Assembly: GCA_039935415.1 (NCBI GenBank)
Contig: JBDTKH010000072.1
Location: 1 to 25,479 of the forward strand
Length of the DNA: 25,479 bases
Reading direction: 5' to 3'
Origin: Palsa-870 sp039935415
GTDB taxonomy: Bacteria > Chloroflexota > Dormibacteria > Dormibacterales > Dormibacteraceae
Made by a program: the position numbers and the translations under genes. Shown here one piece after another: positions 6,016 through 14,082 of this stretch. The notes beneath the pieces are model-generated. The model saw only the letters and a list, made by a program, of their open reading frames with translations. It searched no databases and was not told the DNA's origin. Numbering within the stretch: the first letter of the stretch is position 1; every line of letters starts with the position of its first letter.

Positions 6016-6980
6016 CGACGGTGGTCCTCGCGGTCGCGGACAGCAAGGCGCTGGGCAGCTCGCTTCGCGTCATCGTCACGCGACCGGCGGCGCTTGGCGC
6101 GGCCGGGGACGCCGTGGACGGAGTGGTGAGGGCGATCGATCTTGCCGCCAGCCGCTTCCGCAATGACAGCGAGCTGAGCCGCCTCAACGCTACGCCAGAC
6201 ACGGACGTGACCGTCAGCCCGCTGCTCGCCCAGGCGATCTCTGCGGCGCTCCGCGGCGCGGAGCTCACCGGCGGAGCTGTGGATCCAACGATCGGCTCGG
6301 CCATCCGCCTCGCGGGTTACGACACGGATTTCGCGGACCTCCCGGCCAGCGGGGACCCCATCAGGCTGGTCGCGGAAAGGATCCCCGGGTGGAAGGCGAT
6401 ACGTTTCAGCCCCGCGACCAGGACCGTGAACCTCCCGCGCGGCGTGGAGATCGACCTGGGGGCGACGGCGAAGGCGCTTGCCTCCGACCTCGCGGCGGCT
6501 GCGGCGCTGAAGGCGACCGGCGGCGGTGGCGTGCTCGTCAGCCTGGGCGGCGACATCGCGGTCGCGGGCGAGGCGCCGGCCGAAGGCTGGCTGATCCAGA
6601 CCAGCGAGGACAGCGCCGCGCCTATCGACGACGCCGAGGAGACGGTCAGCATCCTGATCGGAGGGATCGCCACATCGAGCACCACCGTCCGGCGCTGGAC
6701 GCGAGGAGGCGTCGTGATGCACCACATCATCGACCCCGCCACCGGCCTCCCCGTGAGCGGCCCGTGGCGCACGGCGACCGTCGTCGCCGCCAGCTGCGTG
6801 GACGCTAACATCGCCTCGACGGCAGCCGTCGTCATGGGCGAGCAGGCGGTCCCGTGGCTCGAGAAGCACCGGCTCGCGGCCCGGCTGGTCGACCGCGACG
6901 GAGGCATCCGCCGCGTCGGGGGCTGGCCGGAGCCGGTCGAGCAGGAATCAAACCCGAAGTCGTTTCCCACCAACCTCTGA
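6012..6980 (+). CDS. apbE: FAD:protein FMN transferase (ApbE family)
   Basis: A 322-aa enzyme that transfers FMN from FAD onto a Thr or Ser of a target protein. Family motifs appear in order: SRFRNDSELSRLN (48-59), GGAVDPTIG (87-95), IDLGATAKA (147-155), LVSLGGDIAV (175-184) and HHIIDPATGLP (237-247). There is no signal peptide or lipobox, so it should act in the cytoplasm, unlike the lipoprotein ApbE of many Gram-negative bacteria. It starts at 6012 with a 4-nt overlap with the ferredoxin. No protein in the window has the classic D-x-x-(S/T)-G-A-(S/T) flavinylation motif that I can see, so its substrate is unresolved. The end of the gene overlaps regulator-box repeats of the next promoter. 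Confidence 0.93.
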   Translation: MTTVVLAVADSKALGSSLRVIVTRPAALGAAGDAVDGVVRAIDLAASRFRNDSELSRLNATPDTDVTVSPLLAQAISAALRGAELTGGAVDPTIGSAIRLAGYDTDFADLPASGDPIRLVAERIPGWKAIRFSPATRTVNLPRGVEIDLGATAKALASDLAAAAALKATGGGGVLVSLGGDIAVAGEAPAEGWLIQTSEDSAAPIDDAEETVSILIGGIATSSTTVRRWTRGGVVMHHIIDPATGLPVSGPWRTATVVAASCVDANIASTAAVVMGEQAVPWLEKHRLAARLVDRDGGIRRVGGWPEPVEQESNPKSFPTNL

Positions 6981-7008
6981 GCAAACTCCCAGGAAACTAA
7001 GGCAGGAT
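6965..7008 (+). promoter_or_regulatory. Response regulator promoter with 11-bp phased repeats
   Basis: TCCCACC (6965), TCTGAGC (6976) and TCCCAGG (6987) start exactly 11 bp apart. The hexamer CAGGAT (7003-7008) ends 6 nt before the GTG at 7015, and starts 16 nt after the start of the last repeat. The first repeats lie inside the end of apbE. The pattern predicts autoregulation by the OmpR-type regulator. Confidence 0.6.
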
Positions 7009-7014
7009 GAAACC

Positions 7015-7710
7015 GTGAACAAGGACGGGGCGCGGGTCCTCGTGGTCGACGACGAACCGAACATCACGGAGCTCGTTTCGATGGCTCTGCGCTACGAAGG
7101 CTTCACGGTCAAGACTGCGGCCACCGGTCGCGGCGCGCTGACCGCGGTGACCCAGTTCTCCCCCGCCCTGGTCATCCTCGACGTGATGCTGCCGGACATC
7201 GACGGCATGGAGGTCCTGCGAAGGTTGAACACAGCCGGCAACAAGGTCCCGATCATCTTTCTGACCGCCAAGGACGGGACAGAAGACAAGGTGCACGGCC
7301 TGACGATCGGCGGCGACGACTATGTGACCAAGCCCTTCAGCATCGAGGAGCTGATGGCGCGGGTGCGCGTGGTCCTGCGGCGGCACGGTGGCGCCGAGCC
7401 CGACACCGACAGGCTCACGCTGGCCGACCTCGAGCTCGACGACGAGGCCCACGAGGTGCGGCGGCATGGCCAGGTCGTCGAGTTGACCAACACCGAGTAC
7501 CGGCTGCTGCGCTACCTGCTGCTCAACGCGGGCCGGGTCCTGACGCGCAGCCAGATCCTCGACCACGTTTGGCACTACGACTTCGGTGGCGACGCGAGCG
7601 TGCTCGAGACGTATGTCAGCTACCTGCGCCGGAAGGTCGACCGGTACGAACCGCCCTTGATCCAGACGGTCCGCGGCGTGGGGTACGTGCTCAGAACGCC
7701 AAGAAAATGA
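7015..7710 (+). CDS. OmpR/PhoB-family response regulator
   Basis: A 231-aa two-component regulator. The receiver domain (about 7-120) has the acidic pair D12-D13, phospho-acceptor D56 (ILDVMLP), T84 and K106. The winged-helix DNA-binding domain (about 135-229) shows LTNTEYRLLRYLL, SRSQILDHVW-type and YLRRKVDR...TVRGVGYVL segments. It should bind direct repeats as a dimer; 11-bp repeats occur in its own promoter and in the promoters at 3611 and 9176. It starts at GTG 7015, consistent with a leaderless mRNA. Its stop overlaps the kinase start (ATGA). It is likely the regulator of the redox genes on both sides. Confidence 0.95.
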   Translation: MNKDGARVLVVDDEPNITELVSMALRYEGFTVKTAATGRGALTAVTQFSPALVILDVMLPDIDGMEVLRRLNTAGNKVPIIFLTAKDGTEDKVHGLTIGGDDYVTKPFSIEELMARVRVVLRRHGGAEPDTDRLTLADLELDDEAHEVRRHGQVVELTNTEYRLLRYLLLNAGRVLTRSQILDHVWHYDFGGDASVLETYVSYLRRKVDRYEPPLIQTVRGVGYVLRTPRK

Positions 7711-9122
7711 CCCTGTCCCTGCGCGGACGGCTGCTGATCGGGGTCATCTCACTAGTCGCAGTCGCGATCCTGGTCCTGGACATCTCCACCTATGCGGCGC
7801 TTCGCAGCTTCCTGGTCAACAAGATCGACCTGCAACTCACCAGCGGGCACGACCAGGCAATTCCCGCGCTCGGGGGCCCCGGCCGAGGTGGCGATCAGCC
7901 GTCGCAGTTTCCAACCGGCACCGTCGTCGAGCGCATCGGCCTTGACGGAACTGTGGTTTCCGCGAAAGTCTCAACTCTCCAGGGCTCGACGCCGTCGTCG
8001 GCGCGTCCTGCACTGCCAAAAACGCTTCCGAACGCCGGCATAGACCAGCCGGCCCAGCCGTTCACGGTCGCAAGCACTGAGGAGGGTGGGCAGTTCCGGG
8101 TCACGGATTGGCCCGAGAATCTTTTCGGCGGAGACTACGTCGTGCTGGCGATCCCAATGAGCGATGTGCAGTCCACGCTCAGCCAGCTGCTCCTGCTCGA
8201 GGCTCTGATCAGCATCGGAGTTGTGGTGGCCACTGCAGTCCTCGCCCTTTTGCTCATCCGGATCAGCTTGAGCCCGCTCCAGCGCATGGGCGGCGTCGCA
8301 TCCCACATCGCCGCCGGCGACCTCAGCCGCCGCGTCGAGCCGGCGACTCCAAAGACGGAGATCGGCCGGCTCGGCCTCGCCCTGAACGGGATGCTGAGCC
8401 AGATCGAGGCCGCGTTTGCCCAGCGAACGGCTTCGGAGGCGCGGCTGCGCCGCTTCATCGCGGACGCCTCACACGAGCTGCGCACGCCGTTGACTTCCAT
8501 CCGTGGCTACTCGGAGATGCTTCGTCGCGGCGCGGCGGCGTCGCCGACCGACTCCGAGCTCGCGCGGCGGCGCATCGAGGAGGAGTCGGTGCGGATGTCT
8601 GTGCTGGTGGACGACATGCTGCTCATCGCCCGCCTGGACCAGGGTCGCGCGCTCGAGACGAGGCCGGTTGACCTCCAGGCGATCGCACGCGATGCGGCCG
8701 CCGACGCGCGTGCCGTCGCGCCGCAGCGCGAGATCAACCTCGACGCACCGAACCCAGTGGTCGTCACAGGTGACGACACGAGGCTGCGGCAGGTCCTGGG
8801 CAACCTGGTCCGCAACGCGCTCGTCCACACTCCGCAGAAGAGCGCTGTCGAGATCGCAGTCTCGACCGAGGACGGCGTCGGGCGGATGTCGGTCGCCGAC
8901 CACGGGCCTGGCCTTCGCGCGGAGGACAGGGATCGGATCTTCGAGGCCTTCTACCGGGCCGATCCCAGCCGCAGCCGCGACAGCGGCGGGGCCGGGCTCG
9001 GTCTCTCGATCGTGAGCGCGGTCGTCAGCGCGCACGGGGGCAAGGTGAGCGTCAAGGAGACGGGCGGCGGCGGAGCGACCTTCGAAGTCGAGCTGCCGCT
9101 GGCCTCGTCCTCAAGGCTCTAG
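7707..9122 (+). CDS. Sensor histidine kinase (HAMP, HisKA, HATPase)
   Basis: A 471-aa membrane sensor. TM1 is at about 9-31, an extracytoplasmic sensor domain spans about 32-158, and TM2 about 160-185. A HAMP linker follows (about 186-238), then the H box ADASHELRTPL with H256, the N box with N370, DHGPGL near 398-403, and GGAGLGLSIV. It autophosphorylates on H256 and transfers phosphate to the adjacent regulator. The start at 7707 overlaps the regulator stop by 4 nt; longer readings would run far into the regulator gene. The sensor domain is Pro/Ser-rich and has no recognisable ligand motif, so the signal is unknown. Redox state or metal is a guess from context. Confidence 0.95.
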   Translation: MTLSLRGRLLIGVISLVAVAILVLDISTYAALRSFLVNKIDLQLTSGHDQAIPALGGPGRGGDQPSQFPTGTVVERIGLDGTVVSAKVSTLQGSTPSSARPALPKTLPNAGIDQPAQPFTVASTEEGGQFRVTDWPENLFGGDYVVLAIPMSDVQSTLSQLLLLEALISIGVVVATAVLALLLIRISLSPLQRMGGVASHIAAGDLSRRVEPATPKTEIGRLGLALNGMLSQIEAAFAQRTASEARLRRFIADASHELRTPLTSIRGYSEMLRRGAAASPTDSELARRRIEEESVRMSVLVDDMLLIARLDQGRALETRPVDLQAIARDAAADARAVAPQREINLDAPNPVVVTGDDTRLRQVLGNLVRNALVHTPQKSAVEIAVSTEDGVGRMSVADHGPGLRAEDRDRIFEAFYRADPSRSRDSGGAGLGLSIVSAVVSAHGGKVSVKETGGGGATFEVELPLASSSRL

Positions 9123-9175
9123 GCAGCCGGCCGGCGCGATGGCGACACTCTCGAGATCGGGCATTCCAAGCATCT

Positions 9176-9219
9176 TCTAAGGTTCCTCTGAGGTTGGGCT
9201 GAGGAAGCCGTGCGATCCT
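9176..9219 (+). promoter_or_regulatory. Paralogue B promoter with 11-bp phased repeats
   Basis: TCTAAGG (9176), TCTGAGG (9187) and GCTGAGG (9198) start exactly 11 bp apart and are the best-conserved of the three sets. GATCCT (9214-9219) starts 16 nt after the start of the last repeat and ends 6 nt before the ATG at 9226. The spacing is identical to that of the regulator promoter. Confidence 0.65.
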
Positions 9220-9225
9220 TGCGGC

Positions 9226-9519
9226 ATGGACCTGGCGACGCGGCAGGCGGCGAAGGCTGCCACCCGTGACGATGCCATGCAGCGGCTGCGCGACCTGACG
9301 ATCGCGGTGGCGATCGCCGCCTGCGGGGCGGTGGGCTTGCTCGCATGGATCAGCGCCGCCACGATCCCGGGTATCGCGAGCTCTGGCCAGCCTGCCTCCA
9401 ACGACTCGCAGTTCACGCCTACTTTCACCAACGACGACGGCAGCCAGCAGCCGTCGTATGTAGCCCCCGCAAGCTCGGGATCAGGTTTCGCCGTCTCCGG
9501 CGGATCGCACTCACACTGA
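9226..9519 (+). CDS. Small one-TM protein with SGSGFAVSG tail, paralogue B
   Basis: A 97-aa protein of unknown function. It has a charged cytoplasmic N-terminus (RDDAMQRLRDLT), one membrane segment at about 26-47, and an extracytoplasmic tail ending SSGSGFAVSGGSHSH. It is a paralogue of the protein at 3672-3947: the membrane segment (VGLL then SA-x-x-IP) and the last motif are shared, while the middle of the tail is different. The His at the end could bind metal, which is speculative. It is transcribed alone, just after the sensor kinase, from a promoter with the same regulator boxes. Conservation of the extreme C-terminal motif between divergent tails suggests that it is the functional part. 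Confidence 0.65.
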   Translation: MDLATRQAAKAATRDDAMQRLRDLTIAVAIAACGAVGLLAWISAATIPGIASSGQPASNDSQFTPTFTNDDGSQQPSYVAPASSGSGFAVSGGSHSH

Positions 9520-9548
9520 GGTTGCCTCCCCGGCGTCCCTCCGGGTGG

Positions 9549-9569
9549 GCCGGGCGCGCGCAGGGCGCA
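9549..9569 (+). repeat. 21-bp exact repeat, copy 2 (intergenic)
   Basis: Identical to 5760-5780 over 21 bp, in the same orientation, 3.8 kb apart. It lies 29 nt after the stop of paralogue B. The bases after it are also similar (ACATTTAG versus ATTAGG). It could be a trace of local duplication or gene conversion within the redox region. Confidence 0.6.
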
Positions 9570-9575
9570 TTAGGA

Positions 9576-9597
9576 AGGGGACGCCCTGGCATCCCCT
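9576..9597 (-). terminator. Likely terminator of the MMPL gene
   Basis: AGGGGACGC (9576-9584) faces GCATCCCCT (9589-9597). Read on the minus strand, the one imperfect pair becomes a U-G wobble, giving a stem of about nine pairs; on the plus strand it is a C-A mismatch. The hairpin therefore suits the minus-strand transcript ending at 9630. Only UUCCU follows, so the T tract is weak. Confidence 0.45.
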
Positions 9598-9629
9598 ACC
9601 TGCGGGGAGGGCTTTCACCGCTTCTCTTC

Positions 9630-11918
9630 CTAGGTCCTCGCCGCGAGAGCAGGTGCGGTCCGGCCTGACTCGCCGGCGCCGATGCGGCGGTGCAGCCAGG
9701 CCAGCGGGCGCGGCGCCCACCAGTTGGCTCGGCCGAGGAGCCGCATGACCGCGGGTACGATGAGGATGCGCACGATCGTCGCGTCGATCGCGATCGCGAT
9801 CGCGAGCCCGATGCCGATGGCCTTGATGATCACCACGCTGGCGAGACCGAATGCGATGAACACCGCGCACATGATCGCGGCGGCGCCCGTGATCAGGCGG
9901 CCGCTCTTGGCAAGCCCCATTGCAACTCCCGCCTGGTTGTCGCCAGTGCGGCGGTACTCCTCCTGTATCCGGCTGATCAGGAGCACCTCGTAGTCCATCG
10001 ACATGCCAAACACGATGCTGAAAAGAATCACGGGGATGCTCGGATCGATCGACTGAGGCGTGAAGCCTAGGAACTGGCTGAGGTGACCTTCCTGAAAGAT
10101 CCAGACCATGGCGCCGAATGACGCCGAGATGGAGAACAGGTTCGTCAGCACAGCCTTCAGCGGCAGGACGACAGAGCCGGTGAGGATGAACAGCACGATG
10201 TAGGTGATCAGGATCACCGAGCCGACCGCGATCGGAGTCCTCTGCAGGATGAAGTTGACGATGTCCAGGTCGAACGCTGTCGAACCGGTCACTAGAACCT
10301 GGCCGTCAGGCACGGACTCCGCGCGCGCCGCCTTGACGAGCGCTCGCGCCTCATTGCTGGTGTACTGCTTGTTGGTCACCATGTTGACGAGGACGATGTT
10401 CTTGCCGGCTCCGATCGTCAGAGCCTGCTGCAACGTGGCCGGCAGCGCGGAGCTCGGCCCTGAATACAGGCGTTGGTAGTCCGCCTTAGTGATGGTTGGA
10501 TCGTCGACGATGCTCTGGACGCGAAGCACGTTGGGCTGTGACGCCAGCCGCCGGCTCAGGTCATAGATGTCTCCGATGTGGGCCGAGGTCAGCGGGCTCG
10601 AGTTGGGGTAGTAGACCACTGCCTCGATGGTCGTCTGGTCCTGGCCCGGAAACTCCCTGACCAGGGTGTCGTATCCCTGCCGCGCCAGGTTTGACGGCGG
10701 CAGCTGGTCCACGTCGCCGTTCGCCAGCCGAAGCTGGAGAAACGGCGTGCCCGCGATGAGGAGGATGGCCAGCGCGGGGATCAAGACGAAAAACGGGCGG
10801 TGCATGACCCACAACGCCATCGAGTACCAGGCGCCCGTTCCCGGCGGTCTGCGCCTGACGAGGGATGGCAGGATCGCGATCGACCACCTCGGCCACCAGT
10901 TGACCCTGCCTCCAAGCAAAGACAGCGCCGCGGGCAGGAACGTCAGCCCGTAGAAGACTGCGATCGCGACCACGATGGCGCCCGCTGCACCCATCGAGGC
11001 AAGGAACGTGCCCTGGAAGAAAAGCATCGCCGACAGCCCGATGACGACCGTGACGCCGGAGAAGGTGATAGCGCGGCCGGCAGTCGACATGGCGGTTGCG
11101 ATCGCATCCTCGCGGCTGGCGCCTGCATCGAGCTCGTCGCGGAAACGGTTGACGACGAACAGCGAGTAGTCGATCGCCACGCCGAGGCCGATCAGCGTGA
11201 CGATGTTGATCGCGTACTGCGAAACGTCTGTGAAATGCGCCAGGAACAGCGTGCCGCCGACACCGCCCACGATCGCCAGCACCCCGACACCGAGCGGGAG
11301 CAGCGCGGCGACGATGGCGGCAAAGATCAGGACGAGCAGGAGGAGTGTGACCGGCAGGGCGAAGTACTCCGCGCGTTGCAGGTCCTCCTCCAAGGTCGTG
11401 TTGAACGCAAGGTTGATGGGGACCTGGCCGGTCGCGACCATCGCGAGCGGCCCTGGACGCACCTCGCTCACGACCTGGTTGATATAGCCCTGGGCCGTCT
11501 GCGAGGTGTCCTTCATCTCCACGATGACGAGTGCCCTGTGCGAGTCGCGGGAGATGAAAGCCGGCTGCTGGATGGCCGGCACGTTGTAGGGCGTCCGTAC
11601 CGCGCTGATGCGTGAGTCGAAGTCCAGGGGCGCGACCGAGTCTTCGAGTGCCGCCTGGAACGCCTGGTCGGTCGCCGCCAGGTTCGTGCTGCTGTAAATC
11701 AGCAGAAAGCTCGAGCCGGCCGTTCCGTTCTGGGCCAGGATCTGCTGGTTGATCAGCTTGGAGGCTCTCCCGGCGGCAAGGTCGGCCCCAAAGCCGCCAT
11801 TCCCGGCCAGGGTGGCGCCGGTCAGGATGCCGGCGACTGACAGCCCCAGCAGGAAGACCGAGACCACGAGGGTGGCCCATCGAAAGCGATAGACAAACCT
11901 ACCCCAGCGAGCGAACAT
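9630..11918 (-). CDS. MMPL-family RND transporter
   Basis: A 762-aa inner-membrane transporter of the MMPL branch of the RND superfamily, which exports lipids or other hydrophobic compounds using the proton gradient. The two-fold repeat is visible: TM1, an extracytoplasmic domain, then five helices, twice. Each half has the Asp-Tyr pair expected for proton relay, at about D250-Y251 (AIDYSLF) and D642-Y643 (SMDYEVL). Length is typical of the bacterial YdfJ-like group. It starts at ATG 11918; a TATCTT hexamer 8 nt upstream suggests a very short or absent leader. The gene stands alone, with 32 nt to the next gene upstream. The substrate is unknown. Confidence 0.93.
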   Translation of the reverse strand: MFARWGRFVYRFRWATLVVSVFLLGLSVAGILTGATLAGNGGFGADLAAGRASKLINQQILAQNGTAGSSFLLIYSSTNLAATDQAFQAALEDSVAPLDFDSRISAVRTPYNVPAIQQPAFISRDSHRALVIVEMKDTSQTAQGYINQVVSEVRPGPLAMVATGQVPINLAFNTTLEEDLQRAEYFALPVTLLLLVLIFAAIVAALLPLGVGVLAIVGGVGGTLFLAHFTDVSQYAINIVTLIGLGVAIDYSLFVVNRFRDELDAGASREDAIATAMSTAGRAITFSGVTVVIGLSAMLFFQGTFLASMGAAGAIVVAIAVFYGLTFLPAALSLLGGRVNWWPRWSIAILPSLVRRRPPGTGAWYSMALWVMHRPFFVLIPALAILLIAGTPFLQLRLANGDVDQLPPSNLARQGYDTLVREFPGQDQTTIEAVVYYPNSSPLTSAHIGDIYDLSRRLASQPNVLRVQSIVDDPTITKADYQRLYSGPSSALPATLQQALTIGAGKNIVLVNMVTNKQYTSNEARALVKAARAESVPDGQVLVTGSTAFDLDIVNFILQRTPIAVGSVILITYIVLFILTGSVVLPLKAVLTNLFSISASFGAMVWIFQEGHLSQFLGFTPQSIDPSIPVILFSIVFGMSMDYEVLLISRIQEEYRRTGDNQAGVAMGLAKSGRLITGAAAIMCAVFIAFGLASVVIIKAIGIGLAIAIAIDATIVRILIVPAVMRLLGRANWWAPRPLAWLHRRIGAGESGRTAPALAART

Positions 11919-11950
11919 GGCCGTTCAAGATACCGGCCGAGGTAGCTGGA

Positions 11951-12853
11951 CTATTTCAACTTCCACTGGATGCCGGCCAGGATGGGCGCGGCTTCGTTGA
12001 TGAATTTCTGCAGGTTGTCGACGGGGGTCAACATCAAAACCGCGTAGAAGATGCTCCCGTTCGAGTTCGCACCGGCGAACAATGGTGCGGCCACCGCGGC
12101 GGACTGGCTGCCCGACACGAGGGTGAAGCAGAGCGTCCAGAAGATTCCCTGAGCGCCGTTGAGGTTCCCGTTTGTGGTCTTGCTGTTCGGACAGCTCTTC
12201 GTGTCGGGGGCCTTGCCGAGGAAGAACTTGTCGAGGCTGTCTTTGTTCTGCTGCGCGGTCTGGCTCGGGACGGACTGGCCGCTGCCGACGGTGATCGTTC
12301 CGAAGCCGCTTGGATCGCTGAGCGTGATCGACTCGTTGTCCTTTGAGTCCACGACCCAGCCAGTGGGCACGGGGATCGTTTCACCGTCATTGGTGGCGCT
12401 TGGCCCGCTGAGCGTGACCGGTGAGGCGATCGGGCTCGGTGAGGAGGCGGGGCTTGGGCTTGAAACGCCGGTCGCGATGCCTGTCCCGCCGGTCTGGGCG
12501 TTCGACCGGCCGAAGAGGGCGACGGCGGTGCCGCACCCTGCCATGACCACGACCAGAACCACTACCGCGCTGACGATCAAGACCCAGGGCGTCCGGTGCA
12601 CGGCTCCTTGCGCTGCGGCGCCGGCCGGCGAGTAGTACGGGCTCTGGTAGACGGGAGGCGTCGGCGGCGGTGAGGCAAAACCTGGCGGAGCGAAGCCCGG
12701 CGGCGGTCCCGGTATCGCGGCCGGCGGTGCCGCCGGGGGAGGCTGCGCAACCGCGCCGCCGGCCGCCGCCGCGGTCAGCGGCGTGCCGCACACCTGGCAG
12801 AACTGGTTGCCGTCAGGGTTCTGGGCGCCGCATCTCGCGCAGGTGATCGCCAC
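11951..12853 (-). CDS. Zinc-ribbon, proline-rich, one-TM protein with extracytoplasmic domain
   Basis: A 300-aa protein of unknown function. An N-terminal zinc ribbon has C5-x2-C8 and C19-x2-C22. A Pro/Ala/Gly-rich linker (about 35-75) leads to one membrane segment (about 90-114) and a Ser/Pro-rich stalk. An extracytoplasmic domain of about 150 residues follows, with two Cys that might form a disulfide. It starts at GTG 12853 with GAGGA upstream; that G is also the last base of the stop of the preceding gene (TAGTG), so the two are coupled. The layout resembles other bacterial zinc-ribbon membrane anchors, but I recognise no family for the outer domain. Confidence 0.7.
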   Translation of the reverse strand: MAITCARCGAQNPDGNQFCQVCGTPLTAAAAGGAVAQPPPAAPPAAIPGPPPGFAPPGFASPPPTPPVYQSPYYSPAGAAAQGAVHRTPWVLIVSAVVVLVVVMAGCGTAVALFGRSNAQTGGTGIATGVSSPSPASSPSPIASPVTLSGPSATNDGETIPVPTGWVVDSKDNESITLSDPSGFGTITVGSGQSVPSQTAQQNKDSLDKFFLGKAPDTKSCPNSKTTNGNLNGAQGIFWTLCFTLVSGSQSAAVAAPLFAGANSNGSIFYAVLMLTPVDNLQKFINEAAPILAGIQWKLK

Positions 12854-14007
12854 TACCTGTTCCTCGAGGCGGAGACCGTCGCATCGATGCGCGGGCGGCG
12901 GCCGCGCTTGATTGAATTGGGAGCTGCGGTCAGCGCCATGCCGCAGTTGGGGCAGAAGCCCGACGCGACGATGTGCATGTGACAGTTGGCGCAAACAGTC
13001 TCGGCGTACCCCATGTGCGCCGCCTCCTCGAGCAGCGCGTAATGCAGGACGTAGCGGATGTAGATGAGAAGCGCGCCGACGATCACGGCCTGCCAGAAGA
13101 GGATCAACAGCGGGCTTGCCGACATCTCCCTCAGCAGCGAGGTGCCAAGCGTGAACGCGACATGCGCGATCACGGCCATGGCCACGCCACCGATCTCGCG
13201 CCCGCCCAGGCTGCCGCGGCGATACCGCCAGATCGCGGCCACGACCACTCCGGTCGCGCTGCCCTGCAGCAGGGGTTGGAAGACGGCGAGGGTCGTGAGG
13301 TCGTAGATCCAGTTGCCGGGCGCGACGTGGGCGGGTAGGCTCGTGATCACGCTCGAGAAGCCGATCAGCGACTGCGCGAGACTGAACCCGAGGCCGGCCG
13401 CGACGCCGAAAACGAGGCCGTCGACGGTCTCCGGGAAATCGGTCCGCTTCGGGAAGAAGATGGCCGGCAGCGGCTTCAGCGCCTCTTCGACGATCGGAAA
13501 CACGAGCCCGGCGAGCAGAAGGGCGCCGATGCTGACGCTCGCGTGGCTCAGCGGGTTCGGGAAGTACTGGAAGGGGTTGTAGACGGCTCGCTCGAACACC
13601 GTGAGCACGATGCCGGCGACGATCCCTCCCCCGATGGTGAAGCCGAGCACGATGGCCGGCTCGTCGCGGTACACCTGGGCCTCGTAGAGATAGACGAGAT
13701 AGAGGACGGGAACCAGGAAGGCCGCGACGAGGATCGCGGCGGTGATCAGGCCGGCGAGGTAGAGCAGAAGGATTCCGGCCAGGCCCACGATGAACGCCCA
13801 GCGGAACTCGTGAATCTTGTGGTGGCCGAGGTGCGGGAAAAGCGTTGTGAACATTGACGGCTGTGCCACGTGCTCGTCTGGGTGCGCCGCGTAGCGGTGC
13901 TCGCGTGTTTTCGCGTCGCCGAACTCGTCGGTGGTTCCCTGGTGAGCTCCACAGCGCGTGCAGAAGACGCCATCCGGGGCGTCATGCGCGCAATGGTCAC
14001 ACCGCAC
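12853..14007 (-). CDS. PrsW-like intramembrane protease homologue with zinc ribbons at both ends
   Basis: A 384-aa membrane protein. The N-terminal ribbon has C3/C6 and C16/C19, the C-terminal one has CANC and CPNC. Between them lie about eight helices with the PrsW-family signature EEALK (E174, E175, K178) and a histidine near 282 (IAHVAFTLG). The second family motif, usually containing FA-x-x-E-N, reads GFSLAQSL here, so its Glu appears to be Gln (about 212); activity is uncertain. PrsW proteins cut anti-sigma factors in the membrane. It starts at GTG 14007 with a strong AAGGAGG at 14014-14020. It is coupled to the next gene, another zinc-ribbon membrane protein, which may be its partner. 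Confidence 0.8.
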   Translation of the reverse strand: MRCDHCAHDAPDGVFCTRCGAHQGTTDEFGDAKTREHRYAAHPDEHVAQPSMFTTLFPHLGHHKIHEFRWAFIVGLAGILLLYLAGLITAAILVAAFLVPVLYLVYLYEAQVYRDEPAIVLGFTIGGGIVAGIVLTVFERAVYNPFQYFPNPLSHASVSIGALLLAGLVFPIVEEALKPLPAIFFPKRTDFPETVDGLVFGVAAGLGFSLAQSLIGFSSVITSLPAHVAPGNWIYDLTTLAVFQPLLQGSATGVVVAAIWRYRRGSLGGREIGGVAMAVIAHVAFTLGTSLLREMSASPLLILFWQAVIVGALLIYIRYVLHYALLEEAAHMGYAETVCANCHMHIVASGFCPNCGMALTAAPNSIKRGRRPRIDATVSASRNR

Positions 14008-14082
14008 CGGCTACCTCCTTACGGCCCGCTGAGATCGTGGGGCGGTAAGGATAGGGTCTAGCGCCGGGTTTTCAGTCTTTGC

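Noticed and set aside
9545..9668. Plus-strand ORF after paralogue B
   Set aside because: Arg-rich, no domain, covers the repeat and terminator hairpin; best explained as G+C-rich noise.
11951..12994. Longer start for the zinc-ribbon protein at 12994
   Set aside because: It would overlap the PrsW-like gene by 140 nt; GTG 12853 has a ribosome site and starts right at the zinc ribbon.
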